Source: Butyricicoccus pullicaecorum DSM 23266
GTDB taxonomy: Bacteria; Bacillota; Clostridia; Oscillospirales; Butyricicoccaceae
DNA: 64,000 bases
NCBI RefSeq assembly: GCF_900167005.1
Contig: NZ_FUXW01000004.1
Location: 124,001-188,000, forward strand
Reading direction: 5' to 3'
This document shows, one piece after another, positions 30,478 to 39,459 of this stretch. The position numbers and the translations under genes were made by a program. The notes below the pieces were generated by a model that made no database searches, was not told the origin of the DNA, and saw only the letters and a list, made by a program, of their open reading frames with translations. Positions within the stretch are counted from its first letter, which is position 1. Every line of letters begins with the position of its first letter.

Positions 30478-31350
30478 TCATCGATTATTTCCCCAGTAAA
30501 TCAATGCCAGTGCGCCGGGACCGGTGTGTGCTCCGATGATAGGGCCAATATAAGCAATACAAATCTCAGAATCCGGGAATTGTTCCAACAACCTTTCTTT
30601 CAGCATATCTGCTGCTTCAGGGTCATCGGCATGACCTATCAGAATCGATTTACCAAGTTCAGGTTTCCAGCCCTGTTCCATTCGGGCAATCTGAGTGGTA
30701 ACAGCCTTTTTTCTTCCACGAGGTTTTTCCACTGCTTGCAGCTTTCCTTCGCTGTCCACATGAAGCAACGGTTTGATCTGCAAAGCCGTTCCCATTGCGG
30801 CTGCGGCACCTGAAACCCGCCCGCCATGTTTCAAATGGGTAAAGGTATCAACCGTAAACCAATGACATACCTCTAATCGGTGTTCCATGACCCAAGAAGC
30901 CAATTCATCAATAGACAGTCCTTCCCTCTGCTTTTTCGCAGCTTCTCTGACTAAAAACCCTTCACCCACTGCGGCAGCAAGCGTATCAATGCAGATGATT
31001 CTTCTTTCCGGATATTCCTGCTGTAGTTCTTCAACCGCTAAAAACGCAGACTGATATGTACCTGACAGACCAGAGGAAAAACAGAGATACAGAATATCGG
31101 TTCCCTGTCGCAGACAGGGTTCAAAATGCTTAAAATAAATCGTTGGGTTGATTTGTGAGGTCGTTGCAAAATTCCCAGCTCTTTGCAAGCGGTAGAACTC
31201 CTTGGCTGTGATTCCTTCCGGGGAACCATATGAGTATTCTGTTCCGCCGATCTCAACATTCATAGGAATCATTTCAACAGATGGCAGACCTGCGGTTAAC
31301 TCCGGTGCGAGATCTGAGGTGGCATCTGTGAAAATTTGATAGCCGTCCAT
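30478..31350 (-). CDS. DegV family fatty-acid binding protein
   Basis: 290 residues from the second ATG (31350), which overlaps the radical SAM stop by one base. DegV features: YQIFTDATSDLAPEL at the start, FATTSQINPTIYFKHFEPCL, LYLCFSSGLSGTYQSA, ICIDTLAAAVGEGFLV, and HLKHGGRVSGAAAAMGTALQIKPLL. DegV/FakB proteins hold a fatty acid for phosphorylation by FakA and feed host lipid metabolism. Here it is coupled to a radical SAM gene, a recurring pair in Clostridia elements of unknown purpose. Confidence 0.92.
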   Translation of the reverse strand: MDGYQIFTDATSDLAPELTAGLPSVEMIPMNVEIGGTEYSYGSPEGITAKEFYRLQRAGNFATTSQINPTIYFKHFEPCLRQGTDILYLCFSSGLSGTYQSAFLAVEELQQEYPERRIICIDTLAAAVGEGFLVREAAKKQREGLSIDELASWVMEHRLEVCHWFTVDTFTHLKHGGRVSGAAAAMGTALQIKPLLHVDSEGKLQAVEKPRGRKKAVTTQIARMEQGWKPELGKSILIGHADDPEAADMLKERLLEQFPDSEICIAYIGPIIGAHTGPGALALIYWGNNR

Positions 31351-32714
31351 CACTTCTTACACCCACTACAGCCCTGACAAGCAGCCCACAGCTCATCGGC
31401 CTTCGGCTTCCAGGTTTCTGCATAAAGTGTAGTCTTATCACACAGATGGTCAACACTTTCCGGGGACTGATACTCGGTAGAATGGGCACCGGATTTCTTT
31501 ACCATGCTACGCAGACATTCAGGATTTTCCAGCATAGGACACGGCTGGAACATATTATCATTAAAGGGCTGACCGTCGTGATAGGCCATAAACAGCGGAG
31601 ACTGATATGCTTCCAGCAGGGTCTTTTCACGGATGTTGGAGTCAGAGTAATGGATAAAAGCGCAAGGCTCAATGTCACCATTGGCATTGATATGCAGATA
31701 GTTGCGGCCACCAGCAATACAGCCGTTTACAAATTTCGCATCATTCTGAAAGTCAATTGTGAAAATAGGCTTTGTGCTACGGTATTCGCAGATGCGGTTA
31801 TACATCTTTTCACGCTGGTCAGGAGACGGGAGCAGCTCCACAGCGGAATCGTTGCCCACAGGCATATAGTGGAAGAACCATGCGAACTTCGCACCGCACT
31901 CCACCAGATGATCGAAGAACTCATCCGAGCTGATGGAGTCGATGTTCTTGCTGGTATAGCACCCAGATACGCCGAAAGGCAGCTTCTTTTCTTTCAGAAT
32001 CTTCATCGCCCGCATAGTAGCCTGATAAGTACCCTTGCCACGGCGGAAATCAGTAGCTTCCTCGAAGCCTTCAATGCTGATGGCCGGGTAGAAGTTCTTC
32101 ACCCGCAGCATCTCATCGGCAAACTTCTCATCGATAAGGGTACCGTTGGTAAAGGCAGAGAATACGCAGTCAGGATGCGCTTCACACAGGCGGAGCAGAT
32201 CGTTCTTGCGTACCATAGGTTCACCGCCGGTGTAGAGGAACATATAGGTTCCCAGTTCATTGGCCTGATTGATGATGTCATCCAGTTCCTCATAGCTCAG
32301 ATTCAGCTTATTACCGTATTCTGCCGCCCAACAGCCGGTGCAATGAAGGTTGCAGGCGGAAGTGGGGTCCATCAGGATTGCCCAGGGGATATTGCAGCCG
32401 TACTTTTCACGATTAGCCACCTGCTTGCGGCTGCCTAAGAGAGATGCATTGACAATAAAATTGCGGAAGAACACTTTGCGGACTTCAGAATCAATGTCCG
32501 TCCAAAGGCTGTTGATCAGGCGCATCCAGTTGCTGTCAGGCTGCTCCATCACCTTACGGATTTGCTGGCGCTGTGTGAGATAGAGGTTATCCTTATCGAA
32601 CTTATCCGCCCAATCTAACAACTTGGGGAATGCTTCCTGCGGATTGCTGTCAACATATTTCAGCACTTGATTGACGGCGAAAGCCTGTGCGCTGTCTTTA
32701 ATAGAATTACTCAT
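31350..32714 (-). CDS. Radical SAM protein with SPASM-like C-terminus
   Basis: 454 residues. The cluster motif CNLHCTGCW lies near residue 121, in DPTSACNLHCTGCWAAEYG. TIM-barrel landmarks are FLYTGGEPMVRKNDLLRLC, SAFTNGTLID and PAISIEGFEEATDFRRGKGTY. The C-terminal region has Cys clusters (NGCIAGGRNYLHINANGDIEPCAFIHYS, FQPCPMLENPECLRSMVKK) and ends CQGCSGCKK, consistent with auxiliary iron-sulphur sites. No precursor peptide gene is evident nearby, so its substrate is unknown. Confidence 0.93.
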   Translation of the reverse strand: MSNSIKDSAQAFAVNQVLKYVDSNPQEAFPKLLDWADKFDKDNLYLTQRQQIRKVMEQPDSNWMRLINSLWTDIDSEVRKVFFRNFIVNASLLGSRKQVANREKYGCNIPWAILMDPTSACNLHCTGCWAAEYGNKLNLSYEELDDIINQANELGTYMFLYTGGEPMVRKNDLLRLCEAHPDCVFSAFTNGTLIDEKFADEMLRVKNFYPAISIEGFEEATDFRRGKGTYQATMRAMKILKEKKLPFGVSGCYTSKNIDSISSDEFFDHLVECGAKFAWFFHYMPVGNDSAVELLPSPDQREKMYNRICEYRSTKPIFTIDFQNDAKFVNGCIAGGRNYLHINANGDIEPCAFIHYSDSNIREKTLLEAYQSPLFMAYHDGQPFNDNMFQPCPMLENPECLRSMVKKSGAHSTEYQSPESVDHLCDKTTLYAETWKPKADELWAACQGCSGCKK

Positions 32715-32747
32715 GGTTTTGTCTCCTTTTCTATCTTAAAAGCAAAA

Positions 32748-32791
32748 AGAGCCGATAATCCGCAGCACAAGGCTAACGGGTTATCGGCTCT
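32748..32791 (-). terminator. Terminator after the KTR gene
   Basis: AGAGCCGATAA pairs with TTATCGGCTCT across a 22-base loop. Minus strand continues into TTTTTGCT. It closes the TetR-ABC-KTR transcript just before the radical SAM gene. Confidence 0.8.
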
Positions 32792-32795
32792 GCGT

Positions 32796-32969
32796 CTATG
32801 CGTCTGGCTCTGTGATAACTGTGGTATTGAATTGTTTTACGCTGATTATTATTTCCCGTTTGCACTTCGGACAGTATAGCGGAAAATTTTCAAGTACTGT
32901 ATTATCACAGATTTTAATTCTCGTTTTTTTGTTGCAGTTGGGGCATAATAGCCATTCGTTTTTTTTCAT
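32796..32969 (-). CDS. Cysteine-rich KTR domain protein
   Basis: 57 residues from the ATG at 32969. Text: MKKNEWLLCPNCNKKTRIKI, then a loop with NTVLENFPLYCPKCKREIIISVKQ, ending VITEPDA. Two CPxC pairs make one zinc site, and the KTR motif is intact. This family is found almost only in Firmicutes conjugative transposons, usually near antibiotic resistance or transport cargo. Function unknown. Confidence 0.9.
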   Translation of the reverse strand: MKKNEWLLCPNCNKKTRIKICDNTVLENFPLYCPKCKREIIISVKQFNTTVITEPDA

Positions 32970-33014
32970 TCTTTGTTTTTCATCAGATAATAGAATATCT
33001 ATGGACAATTACAT

Positions 33015-33800
33015 TTACAACTCACGCAGTTTCCACCGCCTTGTAGAAACCATTACACATGCGCCCACAATGAGTACTGTTAAGACGATGTAGGAAAGAT
33101 AGACGCCATTTAGTGCTACTTCATACACATCATAGTACCGCAGAGGGGTCAGATAATCCAAGAAACGATTCCCTGTGTACTCGGCAGTAAAGGCCAACAC
33201 ATAGGCGGCCAATACGAAAACCGTACCGGCGCGTACCGCGGCCTTATAAGATTTGAAAAGGCTGGCAAACAGCAGACCCAAGGCAAAAAAGAGAAGCTGG
33301 GTAAAGAACATTCCCATCGTTGTGGAAAGCACCGCTCCCGGCTGATCCAGACCGCCCAAAGGAAGAACGATCGTGAAATAATTGCACACGCCGCTGAACA
33401 GGGCGAACACCAGCAGGTTCACTGCTGAAACGATCACCTTCGCCAGAACAATGGTTTTCCGCTCCACAGGCTTTGTGAACAGGTATTCGGATGTTCCAAA
33501 TTTCTTTTCCCTCGCCACACAGGACAGGCCCAGAGAGATTGCATAGGCAAAGGCCAACAGCCCCTCCCAAAAATAGATACACGCGTACCAACCAAGGGCA
33601 GTCGTGAGATCCCCTTTCACACCGAACATGATCATGATCAAGCGAGGAAATTGGCCGACTGTCCGGGCCATCTCATCCAGACTGTCCTTCAAGGATAAAA
33701 GTTCAAAATAGCAGAATCCGCACAGCAGTAACATGATCCCCAGCCAGATCAGCAGGGTCTTTCTGGTTTGGCGGAATTCGTTTTTCACCAATGTTTTCAT
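33015..33800 (-). CDS. ABC-2 type transporter permease
   Basis: 261 residues with about six membrane helices: TLLIWLGIMLLLCGFCYFELL, an intracellular part with FGTSEYLFTKPVERKTIVLAKVIVSAVNLLVFALFSGVCNYF, and later hydrophobic segments to YLSYIVLTVLIVGACVMVS. The REKKFGTSEYLFTKPxxRxTI block, shared with the next permease, is typical of bacitracin/lantibiotic-type ABC-2 permeases. It works with the adjacent permease and ATPase, probably as an exporter. Confidence 0.88.
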   Translation of the reverse strand: MKTLVKNEFRQTRKTLLIWLGIMLLLCGFCYFELLSLKDSLDEMARTVGQFPRLIMIMFGVKGDLTTALGWYACIYFWEGLLAFAYAISLGLSCVAREKKFGTSEYLFTKPVERKTIVLAKVIVSAVNLLVFALFSGVCNYFTIVLPLGGLDQPGAVLSTTMGMFFTQLLFFALGLLFASLFKSYKAAVRAGTVFVLAAYVLAFTAEYTGNRFLDYLTPLRYYDVYEVALNGVYLSYIVLTVLIVGACVMVSTRRWKLREL

Positions 33801-33812
33801 CTTTGCACCCCC

Positions 33813-34607
33813 TCATGAGCGGAACTGGATGTCTTTTTTCAAAAAGACACGATAAGACAGCACCAAAAACAGGGCAAACAGCAGTACACACCATCCCAAG
33901 TAATCCAACTCATAAAAGCCAGATTTGGAAATCTCAGCCGCACTAAAGAACGAGTACGGGGACAGAAAACTAATGGCACGGTTGCTGACAATGTTGGAGA
34001 AGCTGGTGACGCAGTACTCGACAAAGACAATTAACCCGGCAGTCAAAAGTGGGCTTCGATTGCGTGAAAATAGAATTCCAACCAAAAGCCCCATAGCTGC
34101 AAGGAACAGCGTGACCAGCATGAGGGAAAGAGCAATCAGAAAGAACTCTCCCCAGTCAATGCCGGAGCGGAACAGGGCCAGCGCCAAAAAAGAGGCGAGA
34201 AGATATACCATGCTCACGACCACTACGCCGAAAAAAACCGTGAACGCCTTTGCCCAGTAAATCGTTTTTCGGGTATGGGGTTTTGTAAACAGATATTCAG
34301 AGGTTCGCTCCGAGCACTCCTTGGTGTGAATGGCGATACCGAAGTGCATCCCGAAAATACCGGACGCAATCATAAAAAAGCTGGTAAGAAACGCATAAAT
34401 GCCCAACGGTGAGGTCAGATATTCCATGGACACACCAACGCCTTTGTAAAAATCACTCGTACCCAGCGTTTCATAGAGGTCTCCGGTGGAAACATCCATA
34501 AAGCTGTAATAGGTAGGCGTCATCACAAAAACACACAGAGCCAAGGCGATGGCCCAACCCAAAATATATTTGCGGTGCCTTTTCAGTTCATATTTCAAAA
34601 TGACCAT
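33813..34607 (-). CDS. ABC-2 type transporter permease
   Basis: 264 residues from the ATG at 34607 behind GGAGGTG; 62 upstream in-frame codons read antisense-like through the ATPase gene and are not used. Six hydrophobic segments, including YILGWAIALALCVFVM, FGVVVVSMVYLLASFLALALF and LDYLGWCVLLFALFLVLS. The ERTSEYLFTKPHTRKTIYWAKA block parallels the neighbouring permease. The two unequal permeases likely form a heterodimer with the ATPase. Confidence 0.88.
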   Translation of the reverse strand: MVILKYELKRHRKYILGWAIALALCVFVMTPTYYSFMDVSTGDLYETLGTSDFYKGVGVSMEYLTSPLGIYAFLTSFFMIASGIFGMHFGIAIHTKECSERTSEYLFTKPHTRKTIYWAKAFTVFFGVVVVSMVYLLASFLALALFRSGIDWGEFFLIALSLMLVTLFLAAMGLLVGILFSRNRSPLLTAGLIVFVEYCVTSFSNIVSNRAISFLSPYSFFSAAEISKSGFYELDYLGWCVLLFALFLVLSYRVFLKKDIQFRS

Positions 34608-34620
34608 GCCCGACACCTCC

Positions 34621-35508
34621 TTACGCATAGTAGTGCATGAAGATTTCCTCCAAAGAGGGCTCTTCCAAAAGCACATCGTCCAAATGCAGCAGGTGAAGCT
34701 TGTCAATAATCGCCGTGATATTTCCGTTATACATAAAGGAAACAGAGGTCTTATCCGCAGTCTCCGCATAGTTCGCAATGCCGGACAAATCAAAGAAATC
34801 GCGAGGGATAGCCTCCTTTGCGCTCAGAGAGACTTTCTTATAGCCGCTCTCACGCAGTTCTTTGATGGACTGTATGCCAATAAGCTGTCCCTCTTTCAGA
34901 ATGGCCACCCGGTCACACAGTTTCTGCACCTCACTCAGCACATGGGAGGAAAAAAACACGGTAGCGCCCCGGCTGTTTTCCTCCTTCAGAATATCATAGA
35001 AAGCCTGCTGGATCAGTGGGTCTAATCCGCTGGTGGGCTCGTCCATAATAATCAGTTTGGGCGAAGTCATAATGGCAGACACGATACCCACCTTTTTCTT
35101 GTTGCCCAGAGAAAGGTCTGCAATCTTGCGGGACAAATCCAGATTGAGCCTGTCGGCAAGCTCCTTCATCTTTGTCTTGCAGTCCATGCCGTACAGATCG
35201 GCGGTGTACTGCAAAAGTTCACGGACTTTCATGTTTTCGTAATAGCTGTTCTCGCTGGGCAGATAGCCCACATCCCTGGCGATGACGCTGGCCTTGGAGT
35301 GACAGTCCAAATCGAAGATAGATGCGCTGCCTCCGGTGGGACGGATCAGCCCCATTAGGGTGCGGATCGTGGTGGACTTACCCGCACCGTTGGGGCCGAT
35401 AAAGCCGAAAAACTCTCCCTGGTTGACAGAGAAACTGAGGTTATTGATTCCTCGATGCTTCCCATAGTGCTTGGTCAATTCATTCAAGACAATCGCTTGT
35501 TCACTCAT
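34621..35508 (-). CDS. ABC transporter ATP-binding protein
   Basis: 295 residues. Walker A GPNGAGKSTTIRTLMG (about 38-53), Q-loop in DVGYLPSENSYYENM, signature LSLGNKKKVGIVSAIM, Walker B LIIMDEPTSGLDP and H-loop FFSSHVLSEVQ. The C-terminal 80 residues resemble the BcrA-type extension. It powers the two permeases downstream. Its stop is 14 bases before the permease start, and its start overlaps the tetR stop by four bases. Confidence 0.95.
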   Translation of the reverse strand: MSEQAIVLNELTKHYGKHRGINNLSFSVNQGEFFGFIGPNGAGKSTTIRTLMGLIRPTGGSASIFDLDCHSKASVIARDVGYLPSENSYYENMKVRELLQYTADLYGMDCKTKMKELADRLNLDLSRKIADLSLGNKKKVGIVSAIMTSPKLIIMDEPTSGLDPLIQQAFYDILKEENSRGATVFFSSHVLSEVQKLCDRVAILKEGQLIGIQSIKELRESGYKKVSLSAKEAIPRDFFDLSGIANYAETADKTSVSFMYNGNITAIIDKLHLLHLDDVLLEEPSLEEIFMHYYA

Positions 35509-36122
35509 TTCAAATACTCCTCCTTATAAAAATTTTTCCGCAGAATTGCGATGTTCTTCTCAAAATCCTCCATGACAGCCTGAAAATCGAAAGCCGCCGC
35601 CCCCCGGTACCCGGCCGCATAGCCCTCGGCCATCAGAAGCAGCATCTGAAAGACCGGCTGGGCATCCTCTGGGTCTTTGAATTTCAAAGCATCCTCTTCC
35701 CGCAGAACAAGATCGTTTCGGAATCTGCCGGTCTCCTCCGTCAGGATCGCCAGCGTATCCGTCACCTCGGGAGAATTTTCCTCCCAGGCACTGGTAATAA
35801 ACTGCAAGATAAAAGGCTGATTTTGGAGCCCCTCCATTTTCATGCGGCTGGATGCCAGAATCCTGTCGAACAAATCTGTTTCGGAATCGAGGGCTTCCTT
35901 ATCAAATAGTCCCTCTATGATTTTCTTGCAGTATTCCAGCAGGTAAATGTAGAGCTGCTTTTTACTGCCGAAATACTGAAACACAGACGCTTTGGAAATG
36001 TGTGCGGCTACCGCAATATCATTGATTGAGGCTTTTTCATAACCAAACTTGCCGAAGCACTGGAACGCCGCATTGAGAATGGTCAATCTCTTTTCTTCGG
36101 TCAGGGCCAAAAATTTGTTCAA
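35505..36122 (-). CDS. TetR/AcrR family repressor of the ABC operon
   Basis: 205 residues from a TTG at 36122 behind AGGAGG (LNKFLALTEEKRLTILNAAFQ). The DNA-binding domain is FGKFGYEKASINDIAVAAHISKASVFQYFGSKKQLYIYLLEYC. The C-terminal ligand domain is helical, ending AVMEDFEKNIAILRKNFYKEEYLK. It heads the operon tetR-ATPase-permease-permease-KTR and is likely autoregulated through the palindromes at 36144-36162 and 36177-36191. A broken copy of its 5' end lies inverted at 36636-36807. Confidence 0.93.
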   Translation of the reverse strand: MNKFLALTEEKRLTILNAAFQCFGKFGYEKASINDIAVAAHISKASVFQYFGSKKQLYIYLLEYCKKIIEGLFDKEALDSETDLFDRILASSRMKMEGLQNQPFILQFITSAWEENSPEVTDTLAILTEETGRFRNDLVLREEDALKFKDPEDAQPVFQMLLLMAEGYAAGYRGAAAFDFQAVMEDFEKNIAILRKNFYKEEYLK

Positions 36123-36196
36123 TTCATTTCCTCCTTTTTACACAATAACCGTTTCGGTTATTTAGAGTATAGCACCAATAACCGAAACGGTCAAGT
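36025..36196 (-). repeat. Left copy of 172-bp inverted duplication
   Basis: This stretch holds the tetR promoter, operators and first 33 codons. It is repeated in inverse orientation at 36636-36807 with only a few substitutions. Confidence 0.85.
36144..36194 (-). promoter_or_regulatory. TetR-controlled promoter with two operators
   Basis: Minus-strand promoter TTGACC (36194-36189), 17 bases, TATACT (36171-36166). A perfect palindrome AATAACCG-TTT-CGGTTATT (36144-36162) lies just after the -10. A second, less complete copy (AATAACCGAAACGGT, 36177-36191) overlaps the -35. Confidence 0.8.
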
Positions 36197-36351
36197 ATTT
36201 TGGAGTATGATTCAAAAGTTTTCTTTTTATACTGTTAGACCAACGAAGATTAGTCTCGAAAGTACCGGTGTGTTCAAGTCAGCAGTTGCACGAAAATGTA
36301 ATTCGTTCAAATACTACTACCTGAAATATAAAATTACATTGGGTGATGTCT

Positions 36352-36708
36352 ATGAAATTTGAACGCGATGAGCGCAAATTTGATTTCCACGATATAGGGT
36401 GCGAGATAAAGCGCAAAAGAGAAACCAGCGGGATGACACAGGATCAACTGGCCCTTATCATTGACCGTGATCCCCGCACCATCATATATAACGAAAACGA
36501 CGGTCAGCATCCGAGCTTGAACACTTTTTATCAGATGGTGACAATGTTCGATATATCGGTGGATCAGTTCTTTTATCCAGACATGAGCGCAGATGACGCT
36601 TGCAAAAAGCGCATCAATACACTTGCTGCATTAACACTTGACCGATTCGGTTATTGGTGCTATACTCTGAATAACCGAAACGGTTATTGTGTAAGAAGAA
36701 GGAAATGA
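36352..36708 (+). CDS. XRE regulator with replaced C-terminus
   Basis: 118 residues from the ATG at 36352 (MKFERDERKFDFHDIG). HTH: IGCEIKRKRETSGMTQDQLALIIDRDPRTIIYNENDGQHPSLNTFYQMVTMFDISVDQFFYP. After INTLAALTL the reading frame enters the inverted tetR duplication at 36636, and the last 23 residues (FGYWCYTLNNRNGYCVRRRK) are a translation of promoter DNA. The native C-terminus is therefore lost. The HTH part may still bind DNA. Confidence 0.75.
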   Translation: MKFERDERKFDFHDIGCEIKRKRETSGMTQDQLALIIDRDPRTIIYNENDGQHPSLNTFYQMVTMFDISVDQFFYPDMSADDACKKRINTLAALTLDRFGYWCYTLNNRNGYCVRRRK

Positions 36709-36807
36709 ATTGAACAAATTTTTGGCCCTGACCGAAGAAAAGAGATTGACCATTCTCAATGCGGCGTTCCAGTGCTTCGGCAAGTTTGGTTATGAAAAAG
36801 CCTCAAT
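36636..36807 (+). repeat. Right copy of the inverted duplication (captured promoter)
   Basis: Inverse copy of 36025-36196. It brings TTGACC (36638-36643), 17 bases, TATACT (36661-36666) and the full operator AATAACCGAAACGGTTATT (36670-36688) onto the plus strand, facing the operon at 36904-40650. The ribosome site of the copied tetR start has changed from AAAAAGGAGG to AAGAAGAAGG. Confidence 0.85.
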
Positions 36808-36874
36808 GTCGATTCTGTTATATTACGCATATCGCAGAAAATTAAGTAAGAAAACTGCCAATGACAAAGAGTAA
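36710..36874 (+). pseudogene. Truncated tetR fused to a foreign tail
   Basis: A 54-codon frame from TTG at 36710. The first 33 codons equal the start of the tetR gene at 36122 (NKFLALTEEKRL... to GYEKAS). The frame then continues into unrelated codons (MSILLYYAYRRKLSKK, then TANDKE, stop). It stops within the HTH, so it cannot be a working repressor. The foreign tail may be the end of a gene destroyed by the rearrangement. Confidence 0.8.
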
Positions 36875-36903
36875 GTTATACCCACGTTATGAAAGGACGT
36901 GCT

Positions 36904-37884
36904 ATGAAGGATTCATTGAAAAAAGGATTGATAATAGGTGCTGCCGGTAGTGCGATTTGTGTGCTTTGGCATCATCTTCTAACCAAAAAGATGATGCAGC
37001 TCGCCATGGATCGGGTTGCGCCGCAGGACAGAAGCAACGGAAAAATGCGTGTGTCCGGTTCACCTGAAATGATAGAAACCACTGAAATTGTAAAAAAGGC
37101 AGCTGGTCAGCTCGAAAAAAGCGGCTGTGACGTGGTGGAAATCACTGCTCACGACGGAATTTCATTGATTGGGCATTGGTGTCCCTGCGAAGAACCGAAA
37201 AGAACTATAGTTGCCATGCACGGGTGGCGTTCCTCCTGGTCACATGATTTTGGTCTAATCGCAGATTTCTGGCGCAATAATCATTGTTCTGTACTCTACG
37301 CAGAGCAGCGGGGACAAAATAATAGCGGCGGCGACCATATGAGTTTAGGTTTGCTGGAACGCTACGATTGCCTGGCATGGACAAATTGGATAAACGAGAA
37401 AACAGGAAAAAGCATTCCCATCTATCTTGCCGGGGTATCCATGGGTGCAACCTCTGTGCTAATGGCGTCCGAACTGGAACTGCCGGATAATGTATTTGGA
37501 ATCGCAGCGGACAGTGCATTTACTTCGCTCCATGCAATTTGGAAACATGTCTCCGAAAGCAATCTGCATATTCCTTATGCTCTGCATAAAACAGGTGCCG
37601 ATAGGATGTGCAAAAAGCGCATCCAAATGGATGCTGATGCTGCCTCAACTACAGAAGCGTTGAAGCACTGCCAAATTCCTGTTCTTTTTGTCCACGGAAC
37701 AGATGACCACTTTGTTCCAGTTGAAATGACATACGAAAACTATAAAGCCTGTACATCAGAAAAGCGTCTGCTGATTGTTCCGGGCGCTGACCACTGTATG
37801 AGCTATCTCGTAGGAAAAAGCACCTACGAGCGCATTGCAAAAGAGTTTTGGGAATTTTGCGAACAGCGGAAAAAGAATCCGTAG
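36904..37884 (+). CDS. Membrane-anchored alpha/beta hydrolase
   Basis: 326 residues from the ATG at 36904 behind AAAGGACG. Residues 5-25 are a membrane anchor (LKKGLIIGAAGSAICVLWHHLL). The hydrolase core has MHGWRSSWSHDF (oxyanion region), the nucleophile elbow GVSMGAT with Ser179, the acid in VLFVHGTDDHFVP and the base His in PGADHCMSY. It resembles the YqkD-like serine hydrolases of Firmicutes. Substrate unknown. It heads a plus-strand operon with a cardiolipin synthase and a transporter, so a lipid or envelope role is likely. Confidence 0.9.
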   Translation: MKDSLKKGLIIGAAGSAICVLWHHLLTKKMMQLAMDRVAPQDRSNGKMRVSGSPEMIETTEIVKKAAGQLEKSGCDVVEITAHDGISLIGHWCPCEEPKRTIVAMHGWRSSWSHDFGLIADFWRNNHCSVLYAEQRGQNNSGGDHMSLGLLERYDCLAWTNWINEKTGKSIPIYLAGVSMGATSVLMASELELPDNVFGIAADSAFTSLHAIWKHVSESNLHIPYALHKTGADRMCKKRIQMDADAASTTEALKHCQIPVLFVHGTDDHFVPVEMTYENYKACTSEKRLLIVPGADHCMSYLVGKSTYERIAKEFWEFCEQRKKNP

Positions 37885-37911
37885 ATTTGAGTTTGAAGGG
37901 GGGGAATCATT

Positions 37912-39447
37912 ATGCGCCAGCGTTGGCTCCGTGTCTTATTCCGTAGAAGGATGTTGACGATACTCCTGCTACTTTTACAGGTATATTTTCTTATATGCCT
38001 TGTACTTGGGGGAAGTCAGCTTTCCCGAAATTTCAGTCGCCTACTGACAATCGTCAGTATCATTGCGGTGCTTTATATCGTTTCCCAGAAAGACAAAGGC
38101 GCCTACAAAACTGCATGGGCGATCCTGATCCTAACCTTCCCGTTGTTTGGTGGACTGATGTATCTTTTGTCTAATGCACAATCCTCGAAATGGCGCTTTG
38201 CAAAAAGTGTCCTCCATACACAACAAAAGGCAAAACCACTCTATGCACTCCCCGGCATTTGCTATGAAAGCGCAACAAAACAACTGCCTGAATATTACCC
38301 TCAAATTCATTACTTGCAGGAATACACGGGGTTTCCAATATATGCAGATACAGAAACACATTACCTTACACCGGGTGAACGAAAGCTGGAAACACTTTTG
38401 GCGGAACTTGAAAAAGCCGAGAAGTACATATTTCTGGAATATTTCATCGTGCAGGAAGGCGTTATGTGGAACAGCATCTTGGAAGTTTTGAAGCGAAAAA
38501 CCACGCAAGGCGTAACTGTGCGACTGATTTATGACGATATGGGTTGCTTTCTCACTCTTCCGAAAGACTACGCAAAGCAGCTAAAAAAACACGGTATCCA
38601 GTGCGCCGTATTCAATCCCTTCCGACCTGTTCTGACCGTAAAGCAAAATAACAGAGATCACCGAAAAATAGCGGTCATTGATGGAAAGGTGGCTTTTACC
38701 GGAGGTATCAATCTGGCAGATGAATACATCAACGCCATTGAGAAACACGGACACTGGAAAGATGCAGCGATCATGCTGAAAGGCAAAGCCGCATGGAGTT
38801 TCACACTAATTTTTTTACAGACGTGGGAAATTTGTACCCATACAGACGAGGACTACGAAATCTTCTACCCATGGAAAGAACAAGAGTGCCCTGTTACTGC
38901 AAAGGGGTTTGTTCAGCCATACGCTGACAGTCCAATGGATGAAGAAAATGTGGGCGAACACGTTTACCTGCATATCTTAAACAATGCAAAGAAGTACGTG
39001 TATATCAACACCCCATATCTGATTGTCGATGATAGTATGCTTTCCGCTTTGCGTCTTGCGGCAAAAAGTGGTGTAGATATACGCATCATCACACCCCACC
39101 GCTGGGATAAATGGTGGGTACACATGACCACACGCTCGTATTACCGAGAGCTGATAAAATCAGGCGTTAAAATCTACGAATATACCAATGGTTTCATCCA
39201 CTCCAAAACCTTTGTGTCCGATGACCGTACTGCAACAGTCGGGACAACAAATTTGGATTTTCGCAGCTTATATCTGCACTATGAATGTGGTGCTCTGCTC
39301 TATGAGGCCAAAGCTGTTATGGAAGTCAAGGAGGATTTTCTGCAAACGCTGGAGATATGCCAACAGGTGACAGAAAAGGATTGCAAAACAAATATCGTAG
39401 TGCATCTGCTCCAGGATATACTGCGGCTATTTGCACCACTAATGTAA
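37912..39447 (+). CDS. cls: Cardiolipin synthase (phospholipase D family)
   Basis: 511 residues. Two N-terminal membrane helices (MLTILLLLLQVYFLICLVLGG; TAWAILILTFPLFGGLMYLL). Two HKD motifs: DHRKIAVIDGKVAFTGGINLADEY near residue 248 and HSKTFVSDDRTATVGTTNLDFRS near 429. The length and layout fit bacterial ClsA-type enzymes, which join two phosphatidylglycerol molecules to cardiolipin. It is 27 bases from the hydrolase and 12 from the next gene, so it is in one operon. Extra cls copies on mobile elements may change membrane charge and peptide resistance. Confidence 0.94.
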   Translation: MRQRWLRVLFRRRMLTILLLLLQVYFLICLVLGGSQLSRNFSRLLTIVSIIAVLYIVSQKDKGAYKTAWAILILTFPLFGGLMYLLSNAQSSKWRFAKSVLHTQQKAKPLYALPGICYESATKQLPEYYPQIHYLQEYTGFPIYADTETHYLTPGERKLETLLAELEKAEKYIFLEYFIVQEGVMWNSILEVLKRKTTQGVTVRLIYDDMGCFLTLPKDYAKQLKKHGIQCAVFNPFRPVLTVKQNNRDHRKIAVIDGKVAFTGGINLADEYINAIEKHGHWKDAAIMLKGKAAWSFTLIFLQTWEICTHTDEDYEIFYPWKEQECPVTAKGFVQPYADSPMDEENVGEHVYLHILNNAKKYVYINTPYLIVDDSMLSALRLAAKSGVDIRIITPHRWDKWWVHMTTRSYYRELIKSGVKIYEYTNGFIHSKTFVSDDRTATVGTTNLDFRSLYLHYECGALLYEAKAVMEVKEDFLQTLEICQQVTEKDCKTNIVVHLLQDILRLFAPLM

Positions 39448-39459
39448 GGAGGGTCTTGA

